64,000 nt of DNA. It comes from Acanthaster planci. Lineage: Eukaryota; Echinodermata; Asteroidea; Valvatida; Acanthasteridae. Under the pieces are notes generated by a model. That model had not been told where the DNA came from and searched no databases. It saw only the letters and a program-made list of their open reading frames with translations. Position 1 is the stretch's first letter; every line of letters starts with the position of its first letter. The stretch covers positions 1,624,310 to 1,688,309 of the forward strand of contig NW_019091370.1 of assembly GCF_001949145.1 (NCBI RefSeq). The letters run 5' to 3'. Shown piece by piece: positions 12,154 through 25,400 of this stretch. Made by a program: the position numbers and the translations under genes.

Positions 12154-15088
12154 CCGCAGACAACTGCCATTTCAACCAGCGCAGCTAAGAAATACACACA
12201 CATGCACGGAAAGCGGCTGAAGCCATTTGCCATATCTTATGTGTTTACTGCAGCAGTAGCCAACCTTTTGGTTGCAGCTCGTCTTCGCAAAGTGGACCGC
12301 ATGACCGCATTCGCTGATAAGGAAATAGTTACACCTTTTTTTGAAAACGGAAGGCCTATGGCTTTGGCCCGTTTTTTTTTTCTTGGTACTCCGTACGAAG
12401 GTATGTAAGCTAACTTACACAGAACTCTTGGGGGAAATGGAGCAGCATTTCTATGGATACACAACCAGAATAAATCTCTTTTCGTGCCATGTTACACGCC
12501 ATGTAAAGCCTGCGGCGAAAAAGGCTCGTTTTCTCTGGGTTCGTGGGAGCGGGGCCTCACACTGACATGACTGGCCTAACGTTATGTGGATTTTGCTAGT
12601 TTCTGACCGTAATGTTCGTAATATTGAACATGTCAGTTCAAAAGGCCACTTACAATTTGCTGTTTATGTCCAAACCTTACCTCTTTCAAAAATAAGGCAG
12701 CTAGCAGAAGCAAATCACGACGTGGCAAACTTCCGCCAACCTTGGTCACGCCAAACTTTTCAGTGAAGTAAAACCCTTAAACTGGTACCCGACCTGCGTA
12801 CTTGATACAGCGCATAAGCGGGTAATGAAAACAGGAAACCAGATTTCAGGACTAAAGTTCTGGATGCAACAAAGGGATGCGCTCAGCAGATGTTTTTCGT
12901 GATGTAAAATGCTGGCATCCGGCCCGCCCAACCGGGAAAGAACCATTCTAAAGAAATCAATCTGAAATTCTGAAAATTGAGTTAGTCAGCTAAATAGCAA
13001 AGAAACTAGGCAAAGGCTTAAGCCGCCCAGGCCCCACCCATAATTTAAGGGGGAGAACTATTTCAGACTCATCTTTCCCAAAGAAATATTGTAACTGGAA
13101 AAAAAATGAACTTTTCCCTTTCTAACATTTCCCCAATATTTCATTTATTCTTTTATTTCTTTCAAGGAGAGATCAGTCGATAACAAGGGGTAGCTGCACC
13201 TGCCTTAAATTCGTACCTCACAGAATTTACATTTCACAGAAGCATTTCCAGGAATGACTTTGAGATAGTAAGAAGCAACCTTTTAAGTTCCGGTGGTGTA
13301 ATCGACATGCTACTTTCTAATGGGAAAAACAGCTGCATATTTTTATTTATTGAGGCTATTGATAACTGGAAATCATTAGACAAACCAAGCATAACTTCAT
13401 TATTGCCACATGTACTTTATCTCCATTTGCAACAACTCTGAAATACATGTAGTTTGTACCAGACACTTCACACTTCACTGTGATCTTCAAGTATGAAGTA
13501 TTACCTACAGCCACGCATTTAACAAGACTACCAAACCATCAAGCATCCAAGTTCATCCACCATTTGTTTCGATTTTAGAATCTACTTAAAAACAATTCAA
13601 TATGTTACAGTAAAAACAGATCTTTAACCACTGTTTGCAGCAGATGCCACATTCATTTCTTTAAAGGTTGCCAAACTTAACCAAACCTCCCCTATCGGCC
13701 CCGAGCGGAAGAGCACCCCCTATGGGCAAAGAGAAAGACAGGTGGTTACAAGTGGGTTCTTGCATGAGTTCTGCATGTACGCGAAGACCATACATGCCGG
13801 AGTAAATTAGTTATGCGTACTCAGCGCCTATGCGATGAGTGCTAATGAAACGCGCCCTCTTTTGTTTCGCTTGGAGTGGACAGCAAAGCAAACTGAGACC
13901 TCTCGTTGATTTTCAAAACAGAAACTGAATGGAGACAGGCCAATTACTCATTTGATGTCACTGATTATCAAAATAAACAATAAAAACCAGTATACATCCA
14001 TGCAATGGAACATCAAATTCTATAATTCAGCCAAAACAATTTTATCGGTGGCTTGAATAGACATTTTTACTACATGTAGTAACAATTGATTGATGATTGC
14101 AGCAATAAGCTAAATGTTCTCTTTGAGCCCATGGAAGTACATGAAAGCTACCACATTTGTACAATGAATACAAAATGATCCATCAATATAAGCGGAAAAT
14201 CCTTGGGGCTTAAGAGAGATACAAAATGAAATAAAATGAACCCAGTGAGTTCAATACAACACTATACTAAAGTGTGATGTCATTTTGAACCATGCGGTGC
14301 GGTGCAAACGAATGGACTATGCGTGCATGACGGTTCACGCGCCGGTTCTCTGCCTAACGCCTCTCACACACATGATGGTGTGCGCGACACAGTCACTTTG
14401 GTACTCTGTACACTTTGACACTGGAAGATAGTCTGGTTCCCTACCCCTGTACTTTCATCATCAGATGTTGCAAATGTAGGGGAATGGTAGCAAGGCAAAG
14501 GTTCCGACTGTGCTCCTTGCTCAAATGTGCTACAAGCGGTCTTCTAACACGGACAGATCGGCAAAGAGCTACCAATCTCTCCAACAATCTTAAAGATATT
14601 CCTGAGATCCTTCACAGATGCAGGAAGTTAATGACATTACAGGGGTACGTAAGTGTCATGTAAAGTCACAGTAGGTGACATCTCATTGCTTATTTTCTGC
14701 AAAATTGTCCAAATCTCTCTCTGGATTTTGAAGTATCTGGGATAGTCTGGAAAAACTCTTGACAAGTTTGAATTTTAACAATCACACACAGCATTTTTAT
14801 CAAAATTCTTCAATTTCTTATTTTGTGAAGGTACATTTTACGCTATGGCTCACCAGAAAAAAAAAATCACAAGTTAAAAAGCACTAGTGATTTTAGGAGA
14901 CATTTCCTCCAGCACATAAATTTCCACAAGCACACAAACAGTTACCAGCAAGTGATGAGACCTGACGCCATATTTTCGGCACATCGGCTTAATGACCTTT
15001 GACCCTGGTGGCAACGCTGACAGACGTGAGATGTTTCTCCGTACAGTTCCATCAATAAGACTCTTCCTGATTCATTTTTTTCTATCTA

Positions 15089-15110
15089 TCTCTCTCTCTC
15101 TTTCTCTCTC
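15089..15110. repeat. CT-rich microsatellite
   Basis: A short interrupted CT/CTAT run just downstream of the FAM210A-like stop codon (15117-15119, minus strand), so it is likely in the 3' UTR, read as GA-rich in the transcript. Confidence 0.6.
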
Positions 15111-15116
15111 GTTGCT

Positions 15117-18100
15117 TCATTTTCTGTTGTCGATTCTGTCTTTGACCTCCTGCACAGTCTCCTTCAGTGACTGCCGATATGTCTTCTCCTTGCGCGGCGG
15201 GTGCTTCATGTAACCCTTCCGTCTCAGGTACCGGACCGTCATCTCGGTGGCCCCTACCGTCACCGTGTAGCGCAGCGGGGTGAAGATCTTGTACAGGGCG
15301 TAGGCCATCAGGGCGTTGCTGGCCCCCGAGTTCTTGAGCGTGGCGACGTGGTGCTCGCTGATGCCAATCTTGAGGAGGAAGGGCGCAATATCCACACCCC
15401 TGGAGATCGATTGAAAAAAAATCCAGGCACTGAAAATGGAAATAATGTCTCGGGATCGGGAAACCTATCTCATGCAGGCACAGCAAACACTGCCATCTAT
15501 AAAAGTGAGGTTTAGCTCACTTGGAGTAACCAGGGACAAAAAATAACTGGAAATAGCCAACTGTGAATGTCACTCAACCAACTTTATTTATATATACATG
15601 CACATGTGACCTGAAGAGCATCACTGACTCGCGGTGTAGCTTTGGTAGAATTAGCAAATTGAGTCATAACTTCAACTTTAGTCCCACTTATATCAACTGG
15701 TTTTTATTTTTCACTTGAATATTTAAAAGAGGATGTCACTTGATTGGTTTCTAAAAAACGGCAACTTGACTGAGAAAAAAATTGACCGAACAATTAGACC
15801 TCATATCCAAAGGAAAATCAATTTGATGAAAAATCAGGGCTGAAAACACGTTCCTTGAACTTGAAAACTTTACTCTTTAGAACAAAACTTTTGAAAAGTG
15901 TTGCTCCACCAACTGTTATGTAAGTCTTTAGGGTTTTCAAATCTCGTCTTCATCTGCTTTTTTGTCTTCGGGCTTCATTTTTATAAATGCAACCATCAAG
16001 TGTCAACCTAAATACAGCTCCACTTTCCAAGACAGAAATATCAAATTTTTAACATTTCAGACAACTCGTTCTGAGGGTAAACACTTATTACTGACTGCAG
16101 AGCTCCGCAGACGAAAGACAGAGCCCAGACTTTGAAAAAAAACCCTTCTTTGAAAAAGCAGACCTCAACGGTGCATACACACTGCGCAACTACATACAGG
16201 CGTAGAGCGCCTCAAGCGTTTGTTCCACGGGGGAATTAACCATTTTTGTGGCAAAGAGAATCCATCAGCAAACCGGTACAGGGTGCTTCAGACTGCAACA
16301 AAAAAGGTTGAGGAAGAGGCACTCACATTTTAATGGTGTAGTAGAATGCGCCGAACCAGAACGGGGCGATGACCCAGTGGACCGGAATGATGACGTAACC
16401 ATACGCCTTCATCATCATCTTCATCCTGGTCCAGTTACTCAGTGGCTTACCCGTCTCGTCGTACTTGGCGACAATTGGCTCATCATCGTCATCCTCGTCT
16501 TGTTCTTCGCTGTCCTGTCTTGCCTCGACGCTGCTATCCGCGTCCTTACGCCCGGCGTCGGGCGCCAAATCCTCTTGTTTTCCCTGCATGGCATCTTTCT
16601 CTGTTTTTGACTCGGCGCCATTCTCCGTCTTGGAACTTTGAGTCAGGGTGCTGTGGTCGGGGTGAGACTTGGTCTGGAAGCCACGTCCACTGACTAAGCT
16701 CCGCCCCCAACTGCTGCTTGATGAGATCAACACATCATCTGTTACTATCGGATGTGGCTTGTATCCATGAGCCAAGAGGTGCCAGTCTGATACCCTATAT
16801 TGGTATGTGGTGAAAGATGTAACAGGTGTATGCAGCTGTAGAGATCTCCAGCTGTTGTCCAGTGTCCCGACCACTGTAACTGCTGGTAAACAGCAGCGAC
16901 CAAAAAGGAAAGATGTAAACAAAATGAAGGCAGTGGGCATTTGACAATGAACCCCCTCCCCATTTTTTAATTGGCACACCAGGGCACGTGCACAGAGAGT
17001 TCCACTTTCCCTTGTCGTGGTTCATTAGCCATCAGAAAGAGATATGTCTTACAAAGCCAAATTTCGAAGGGAAAATGTTGTAACCTTTACTTGGAAAAAA
17101 GACACTTGGAATGTTTCAGGCCAGTCTCATTTGTGCACAGTGAGTCAAATGATGTCCGTGTATGAAACTCTTTCCCGTAGAACTAGACTTTTTACTTTTT
17201 TACATCAAAATTTTTACCCAGTGAAATCTTAGTTATGTCAGTCTTAGTGCCACGCTTTTGTTGTTGTGACTTTATTTTTGTTGGGCACATTTCGATCTGC
17301 GAGATTGCTCAATCCCTGCATGATCAGTCGATCTCAATGCAGAATTTGTTGATAATTGCACCATCTGACAACCGCTGCTTCTTTGTAATTTCCAATAGTT
17401 AGAGATTTACTGCAGGATCGCCCAATGATGCAGCGTGATCAGATAATCAGGCAAATCAACTAATTACCCCAAACATATTTGTGGGATAGGATTCTGACCA
17501 ATACGGCAACTTCAAAAAATATATATTGGGTGTAATTTTGCAGGATCCGTCAATCATAAGCACAACTTGTTACCAATTTGGAATTCTGCCGGCCCATCAC
17601 CTTTTCTCAGTTTTCTTTCTAACTCATGGTTGTGAAGGATTGTTTCAAAGAATGAAAGCAAAATTAGAAAAATTCACGGAGAATTGACCAATTCATTACC
17701 CAGAGAATAAGCCTCGAATGTACAAATTACCTGAATGCACTCGACATGCGATTACTATCTTAACATCACTGACTCTGAACTCTGCTGAATGTAGCAATTA
17801 CTAACCATGCTAACATGCTGAATACAAAGTCTGACAGATATGACATTGTAAGTGAATAACATTAAAAGTGACATAGCCCGTCATGTCTGTATTTTCACAC
17901 AAGTTTCCTGTACTGTTCAGAGTGCCTACTTCTAATCAAAATTTATCCATTAATCCTGAGGCCAACTGTACTCGAATAATTGCAGGCAATAATAAGACTA
18001 CAAAAACGTTAGGCCTAAGTTCACTTATTACATCATCACTGCAGTGATTCAGCCATGTTGAATTTTCGTAGGTCACATTCATTAAGTCATGGTTGTCGTT

Positions 18101-18212
18101 TTGATACGAAGTTCATACCTTTTGCCCGTGTGTTGAAGCAGAAACCCTCTGTTAAGGTCTGCACATCATTTGCAAAAGCTCTGAATTTACTGAAATTCCG
18201 AAATAATGCCAT
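15117..18212 (-). CDS. FAM210A: FAM210A-like mitochondrial protein (DUF1279 domain)
   Basis: Three minus-strand exons, 18212-18119, 16882-16327 and 15399-15117, total 933 nt (310 aa). Splice signals are GTATGA / CCAG and GTGAGT / CTCCAG, and both split codons fit. Exon 1 encodes a basic, hydroxylated leader (MALFRNFSKFRAFANDV), as expected for mitochondrial import. A low-complexity middle part has an acidic run at about 157-167. The DUF1279 domain runs from about residue 185 to 290: a membrane-like segment with PVHW and WFGAFYY, then GVDIAPFLL, KNSGASNALMAYALYKI, TPLRYTVTVG and YLRRKGYM. These match the FAM210A/B consensus as I know it. A charged, probably coiled tail ends the protein, favouring FAM210A over B. 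Human FAM210A is 272 aa and is linked to mitochondrial translation and muscle/bone mass; here the role is inferred. The 5' exon is the least certain part: a longer frame running to 16979 exists, but its pyrimidine-rich DNA reads as a splice acceptor. Confidence 0.85.
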
Positions 18213-19462
18213 TTTGTAACCTTGACATCAAACCAACTAGGCCTAACTCACTTAACTTCAACGTCCATGCTCCGCACGTACACCACAAAATGTAAATACT
18301 ATCAGTGTACCCAGACGCCTAGCACGTTATATGAAGGAAGAATTTCTGGTGGTCTTGACTCCAGACTAAAATTCGGTGATTAAGTTTTGAGGCCACGTGC
18401 GATTTATGGGTAAAAAATGGTAGGCGGGGCTACGAACGAAATTTTCAAAGGGGGAGTTGAAGGAGCCCGGGGTCAAAAAATGCTTCCCCGGTGACGCACT
18501 GATATTTTCAGTTACAAAAAAATTTTCACCACAAATTCCTCGACAGTCCTTCTCTTCATTTCCTCGGGGCAGCAGCCAAAGATTCTTATTCTCTTAATTA
18601 AACAAAATTCAATACTCAGGCGTTCAAACAAGGCTCATTGAAAAAATTTGAAGATTGACCTGCCAAAAAATTGGAGACAGAAATCATACATCTGTTTATG
18701 TTCCAAGAGATTTCTATCACTTATTTTTTTCCTGATGTATTTCACTACAAAGTGCATCAGACGTTCGGAATGTAGCCACTGGAATTTACATTCTAATATG
18801 AACAACATAATCGATAAATCTACCCACCAAAACTTCAAAGACAAAAATTATGGAAACACCAAGTGAAAACATGTATATTACAGAATTTATTCAGTGCTAT
18901 GTATATTCTCAATATACATCAGACATCCTAACATCCCATCTTCAACACCCCCCATCAACCCTTCCCCGTCCCCGCCCCTCCCTAATTTCCCCCACATACC
19001 CTTACATGTGGATTTTTATTACAAATTAAAAAAATGAGTGAATCAGTCAAAATCCCACTCAACAGGGCCACGATCAATATGAATGATGAGATAAAAGTTG
19101 AAAATGTTCCCGATCATTTGCCACACAGACATTCTCATTGGCTACGACCTGCTCACGTGACCGTGATGACATACCGTCTTTAAGGTCTAGTCTGCCTGCA
19201 CCGTGGCACCGTGAGTTAACAAAGATATTATTCAATTCAACATAATTTTTCCAAAAAGGTTTCAAAATGTGAGAAAGATGGTTCTCTTTGGAAAAAAATA
19301 AGCAGTAATTTCAATGTTCCCCAAATAAAGAGTCCAACAATGAATATTGATGATCAGTGTTACAGCCAGCAAAAAAAAACTGTGCACAACTATGCAAAAC
19401 AGCGCCCTCTTTTGTTCACATCCACGGTGCCAGTCGAAGACCGTGGTTCGTCTTCTAAAGCC
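18213..19462. promoter_or_regulatory. BOP1 3' flank and FAM210A-like promoter region
   Basis: The 1.25 kb between the BOP1 stop and the FAM210A-like start must contain the BOP1 3' UTR and the next gene's promoter, both on minus. Candidate BOP1 poly(A) signals (AATAAA on minus) are at 19015-19020 and 18886-18891. A GC-box-like GGCGGGGC is near 18423. A GCGCCCTCT motif sits at 19402, just past the BOP1 stop. No reading frame here resembles a protein. Confidence 0.35.
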
Positions 19463-22400
19463 TCATGTGAACAGTCGCACTGTGCCGTCGGCACCGCTGG
19501 AGAACAGCCACGGTTGCGAGGGGTGGAACTCGCATGCCAGCACGCCAAGACTGTTGGTGACCTCGTGGCCTCGAAGTATCTTGACGGGGACGATCTGGGC
19601 ATTCTGGAGAAGGTCACTGCGGCCAGAGACAAAGATCGTCGGCTTTTAGGATTATTCATTCACGAAGCGAAAACAGTCTAATACAGTCCAAATATCTCTC
19701 GACAAGTTTTTCAGCCTCCTTCAAAGCTGATCGATAAACTAAAAATGGTTGGTAATAGACAACAGAGGCTTTGCATGGCAGCCATCTTACAGGACAGCTT
19801 CTGTTCCACAGGGTACGCACTAAGGAGGGCTCCCCGTCAAACAGCAGGACTGGCCAGCAAGATGGCTACCACGCAAAGCCTTTATACACAAGATCATACA
19901 CCAGCAACATATTTAGTGGAGGCAACAGCCCGAACCTTTCCTCCTTAAAATTTGTCCACTCAAACAACCAACGTATGCGAACCGCAAAACATCCCGAGTA
20001 ACTTTTGTTCAACACTGTCACGTACTGTCACAAGTTATCACTTCGGATGACAACAGTCCCATCCCTTTAAGAAGCATCTCTGAGCAGCAAAAGTTTAGAA
20101 GTCCACTATTTTGCTCAGGTTCCAGAACCGGGATATACAAACAGACACATGCAGTGTGAGTAAAAATGCGTCATTTTGTGACGTAATCTGAACAGCTGAC
20201 TCACTTGTACACCTGACCGTGACAAACGATGACCAGCCCGTCATCCCCAGACGAGGCAAAGAGCGGGTAGCGTCTGTGGTAGCACACGTGCCGTATGGCC
20301 TGCCGGTGGTGACGCAGCGTCTTGTAGGGCTTGACGGACAGGTCCATGTCAAACCAGCTCAGCCGGCAGTCGTAGCTGCCCACCAATACATTGTCCCCTG
20401 TGGAATGAACAGGCCAAGCTCAATTAAGTGACCGTCCGTGAACCAACAGTCCGTGCTGACTGGTAACCAATTCACAAAATATATACCCTGGGTGCCAGGC
20501 AAAATCGACCAATGCCCGACAACTGGTTCCATGGTCCACAACTTGGACTATAACTGATTTAGAAGCCTCTCGGCTCGGGCGTACTTGGTAAATGCAAGCA
20601 GGAATTCACAAAAGCTGAGTGTTTTTCAATTCTAGTGGACTTCAAGGCAAATCTGTCTTGATGTCAGATTCACTTTGCATTCAATTTCATGCACTAACCA
20701 GCAGTGACAAATAAATACATTCAGGCTGTCGATGTGCTTCAGTGCCATGAAAACCGGGCTAAAGTTCCACAAAACGTAGAGGTAAGACTCCAGACTCACT
20801 GCACCCAAGAGAAAGATTCTCAAGAAGTTGCAAACGAATTAATTACAAAACAAAACCATCCAGCGTGCAGGATTCAGAAAAATAAACACGCTACTTGTGA
20901 AGAGTGGGGCTCTACCAATGGGCGTGCAATTTTCTTACAAAAATTCCCTTGAAAGACTTTTTTTGGCAAAGATTTTATTCTTGCTAGACAGAGAAAACGG
21001 GATGTGAAAATTGTTCGCCGTCCGCACCCAAGACGTGACCTGCCAGTCTAGACTGGTCTGCGCCGTCGTCCAAAGTCGTCTCGCTTCACTCTGCTGAGGT
21101 CGCCCGCACAATGCCTTCCCTTCTTCATTCACAAACGGACAGACCAAAAAGGCAGGCGGGCGGGCAACATAACACGTAATACTGGACTCACCTCCAGGGT
21201 GGATGGCGATGCTGGAGATCCACTTGGCAGTCGTCAGCAACTTCTTGGTGAGCTCTTGCTTGAGGAGATTGTAAACGCGCACAAAGCGCTGAGTCTGGAA
21301 CAGACAGAATAGTCAAAAGAGGAAATCGGGATTATGGCTGTACGTATTCAGAGCCCCAATACCGTTCTTCTATTCAACCCTACAACCTTCTTCTCCGAAT
21401 CCCCTTCCCCGCGACTACACAACGGCACGACTTCCTGAACTACTGCGTGATGATGAACACATTTCCATCTGCCATTGCAGCTCTTTCCACAAGCTGAGAG
21501 ACGACTTCACTCACCGCGACAAAGAAGTAGGGTCTGGACGGATGGAAGGAGATGGTCTGGACCAGGCCCTTGCTCTTCTTGAAGGGCGTCTGCGATCGTC
21601 TCTTGGAGAGTTGATGGATCAGGACCGAGGAGTGGCCGCCGTCGGGGACCACCGTGCCGAAGTAATCCCCCTTGCCGTGCCAGGCAATCTGCTTTGTCGG
21701 CTGAAAATAAATTTTGAGGCAGAAACGGTAAAATCTGGTGAAGGACATGCAATCGTAAACACTTACAAGGAATTTGTGAATAGAAAGTTTAGTTCATAAC
21801 GTCAAATGTTGACATCGTTTTAATGACCGACTACCCTTTTTTGAGACAGCTCACAAGCAACAGGGTGAATAATGACAAAGTGATGCTTCGCCGGAGTTCA
21901 TTTGATTAGCTTGTAGCAGGACTCATGACTGCACGGAGTGCGATGGACTTGTGATGGATGTACAAGGATGAGATGGCCATTTACACGCCTTGCCCTTGCT
22001 TGCATACCAGAGTTGAGAGGAGTACAGAAGTCATTGTATTTGGTATAAAAAGCCAAATTTGAGCTCATTATAATAACGACATTACAGAGTCTTTACGGTG
22101 AATCCAAATTACTTGGCTGCGGCATGACATTACACACAACTCTCTGGGGCTTGGCCGTAGCCACTACCATAGACTTTGCCTAATTTCAAGCCACAACAGA
22201 GTTAACGCAGACTCGGCCAATGGTTGAATAATGATGATGCTTAGATGGGAGTGACAGTGCAGTTCAGTACAAGAGCAGAAAAATTCTGTCAAGCTGCTTT
22301 TTGTGGACCGCGCAAGCGCCCCCGTGCAACTTTGATGGCTACTAACTACAGCGCCCTCCAGTGATTATGCACAGATTGACTGGATGCCATTTATCATTGT

Positions 22401-25400
22401 CTCCTACTTTGAAATGCTTGAGGCACAGTCGGAAACCCTTCTCTTTGGCCTCTTCGGGAGCCTCCGACCATTCCACCAGCGGCGACGTCTTCGCTTCTTC
22501 CGGTTCTTCGTAGGCCTCCAGCAGCCGATCCGTGTCCGACACGACCAGCTTGTCCCCGAGCCCGGGGTTGACCAGGTGGACTCTCTGCTCCACGGAGACG
22601 GCCACCAGGCACACGGCCGGGTTGGGGCACCAGGCCACGCACCTAACAGTCCCCTCCATGTCCAGTTTCTTCATGCAGCGGCCCGACGACACCTCCCAGA
22701 AACGAACCGTCTCATCGTCGGATCCTGCCAATCGGGCCAAAACAGTGCCAAGGACAACAACCAATAGAAAAACTGAATACTACAATAACAATACATTACA
22801 TCACCCTGTTCTTTATTCATGACCCAATCTTTTGACCAATCAAAATACAACTAAATGATGTAAACCAATGCCTGATCTCAATTTCTTATAGTTTCACCCC
22901 CCATATCAAAGAAATATCGCTCCTCGAAAAAGCTCAATGTGTGGTTGCCTTACACGCAGCCCTCACACATTCCAAGGAACTGGCCAACTGGCCATGATGA
23001 CCATCAGATAGTTGGGCTCACTGACCACTTCACTTTCTTAGTACTTAAAGGGGCTTCCTGTTTATCTCTGTTCATAAACTTCCAACCTTCTGACAATCGT
23101 ACATGAACAGGGTGCAACGTAATGTAATGAAATGTAACCGGGCGGGCCAACAAATGCACAATTATTTAAGAGAGATGCTCTTTCTAATATTTTGTCCCCG
23201 GTGCTCGCTGAAAATGGCCACTTCCCAACCGACATCTTTTTGTGACTACTGACACCACTCCTCACCTGACACTAGCCACTGGCCCGTGGGGTCGACACTG
23301 ATTGTCCGCACGTAGCTCCGATGGCCCAGGTAGACCACGGCCTGGGTGGTTGGAAACGGTTGGAGGTCTTTGGGCTTGGGTAACTTGGGCAGGAGGTCCT
23401 CTGGTTGCACTTGAACCTGGACACGAGGACACGCGGACACGAGGAAATGAGGACATGGGGACATGAGTACGGTACCAGAAGTTCTCGGAGATGGACTAAT
23501 GTAGAAGTGTGTCAGTACAGGGCAGCAGACTTACACATCTCACTGCAAGTGAGAAACAGATTAGAAAATAAGCCCTATTTGAAACAGGTGTTACTGTCTA
23601 CTGATATACAGATTTTTTGTGGCACACTGACAATGAAAAATGGGTTTGTAGCCAAAAGACACCAAATCCACACATAGCTGTTGATTATGCGCAAGGCTCT
23701 GCTGGTTAACTTCCGAGTAATTGCAGAAGAAACACAGATAGTATGGACAGGCATAATTATCTTTGAAAGGAGGTTTGGAGTTGTTATTTGGCTACAAAGG
23801 TTGTCAGGTACATGGTCCTTCAGTTTCAAAACTAATTGGAAAAAAAAGTCACGAGCCTTTCCGCACTTATATCAATATGATCGAGGAGTATCAAAATTCT
23901 AAAACCACCTGAATAATGTCAACACACATTCCTCAAGATGCACGTTCCTAGGAAATGAAGACAATTTCAATTACAGACTTCATGTTACAACTTCTTGAGC
24001 CAAGAGTTTTGAAGCAAAAAATTTGCGCATGCCAGAGTGGTTTTAATTTCTTGACTTAAATAATATTTCCAACGTTCTACATCGACCTGTGACGCCTGTT
24101 CCAATTATCCCATTAGCAAAGACAAAACAAGTCACATGACGCCTCCTATGACAGGTGACCTACCCTCATCTTCCGTTGCCGTGGGCACAGGTACAGATCC
24201 AAGCATCGCTCAAATCTCTCCCGTACGTAATCCCGGTAGGCCGGTACCTTCCGGAAGCAGTCAAAGGTTTGAGGTAGGAAGTCCATCTTCCGATCCTCGG
24301 GGTGGGCCTCTTTCCACTCCTTGATCTGATGCAAAGATCGGAAGGGAACAATTAGGTCATTTTGCTCTTTTTGACAACTGTGCACATACTTATCCTAACC
24401 CTCCGATCGAGCCCTCCTAACATGCTTGCCATGAGGCAACATTTAATGACCACTGGTATCTTTGACCGATGCAAAACAATTGCCTATCTTTTCCCACGTT
24501 TACGAGAATATTGTTCGTGTGTGCACAGACAGAATGCAGGTACACCATGGCAGAAATCTCTTTAGGGGAGGAGTTTGGATCTGAGAAGAGCTGGTAAGGA
24601 GGGTTAAGATCATTATTGCTACTGCTGCTGTGATTACTAGTCGAAGGTAATCGTACAGTCAGTTGCAAAATTTTAAGACCACCTTGAATATTATTGGTAT
24701 TTCTGTCACTGGGCCTGCATTGCATTGTCTCACTGAATGATTACTTAACATGGTTTTACAGTGGTGCATAACATCAGTGTAGTGCTATGTACCCATTTGA
24801 ATGAAATTGGTTGCAAAGGCAGGTCTTGTATGACATTTTGTCTGCAAGGCAGCATGGGTAAAAAAAGCCAGTCTAAGCAATCAGAAATGAGGGAGGGCGA
24901 ACTGAATATTAGACTGATAACATGTCTTATCATGGAAATGTAGTCAAATAGCTGAACCAAGATACCAAGGTTACGCATTGGAAATAAACATGAGTTGCCA
25001 GGATTGATTGGTTTAAGTTTGGTTTTCCTTCAGGTTAATGCATATTCTACGGGTGGTCCTAAACTGCTGCAAATGCCTGTATAAAGTAAAATTATAAAAA
25101 CGGCCGTGACCTGCTCAAAACTGTGACCTGAAACACACAACTCAGAAAGTTGGAGGCCTTGACGTTTCAATCCGGGCAGAATCTTTCTCAGAGTCACACT
25201 GCAAGAGATTCTGCCAGGATCGTAACCGGCCCTCTATCCTTTTACACTTAAAGACAGACATTTTTAAGGCGAACGTTTTGCCAACATTGGCTTGGCTGAG
25301 AAACTGTCAAATGTGGCTCAGAATGCTTCAAAAACCAGCGATCGGAGTGAGAAAAAAAAAATCGCCGCGAAATTATCTCCGACCTCCTCCTCTGTGGGCA

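Larger units (their letters stand above)
8538..15116. other. Intergenic region: DSEL-like upstream flank and FAM210A-like 3' flank
   Basis: Mostly AT-rich sequence without recognisable exons. The first few hundred bases above 8537 should hold the DSEL-like 5' UTR and promoter, but no TATA box or clear initiator stands out. The part nearest 15117 is probably the 3' UTR of the FAM210A-like gene. It contains degenerate 10-bp-type tandem repeats at 11838-11914, a 12-bp tandem repeat at 12122-12153, and one GCGCCCTCT motif at 13852. A 164-codon frame at 11243-11737 looks like chance. Confidence 0.4.

Noticed and set aside
16883-16979. Extension of FAM210A-like to an ATG at 16979
   Set aside because: The extra segment is pyrimidine-rich and ends in a good acceptor; an upstream exon with a mitochondrial-type leader joins in exact phase.
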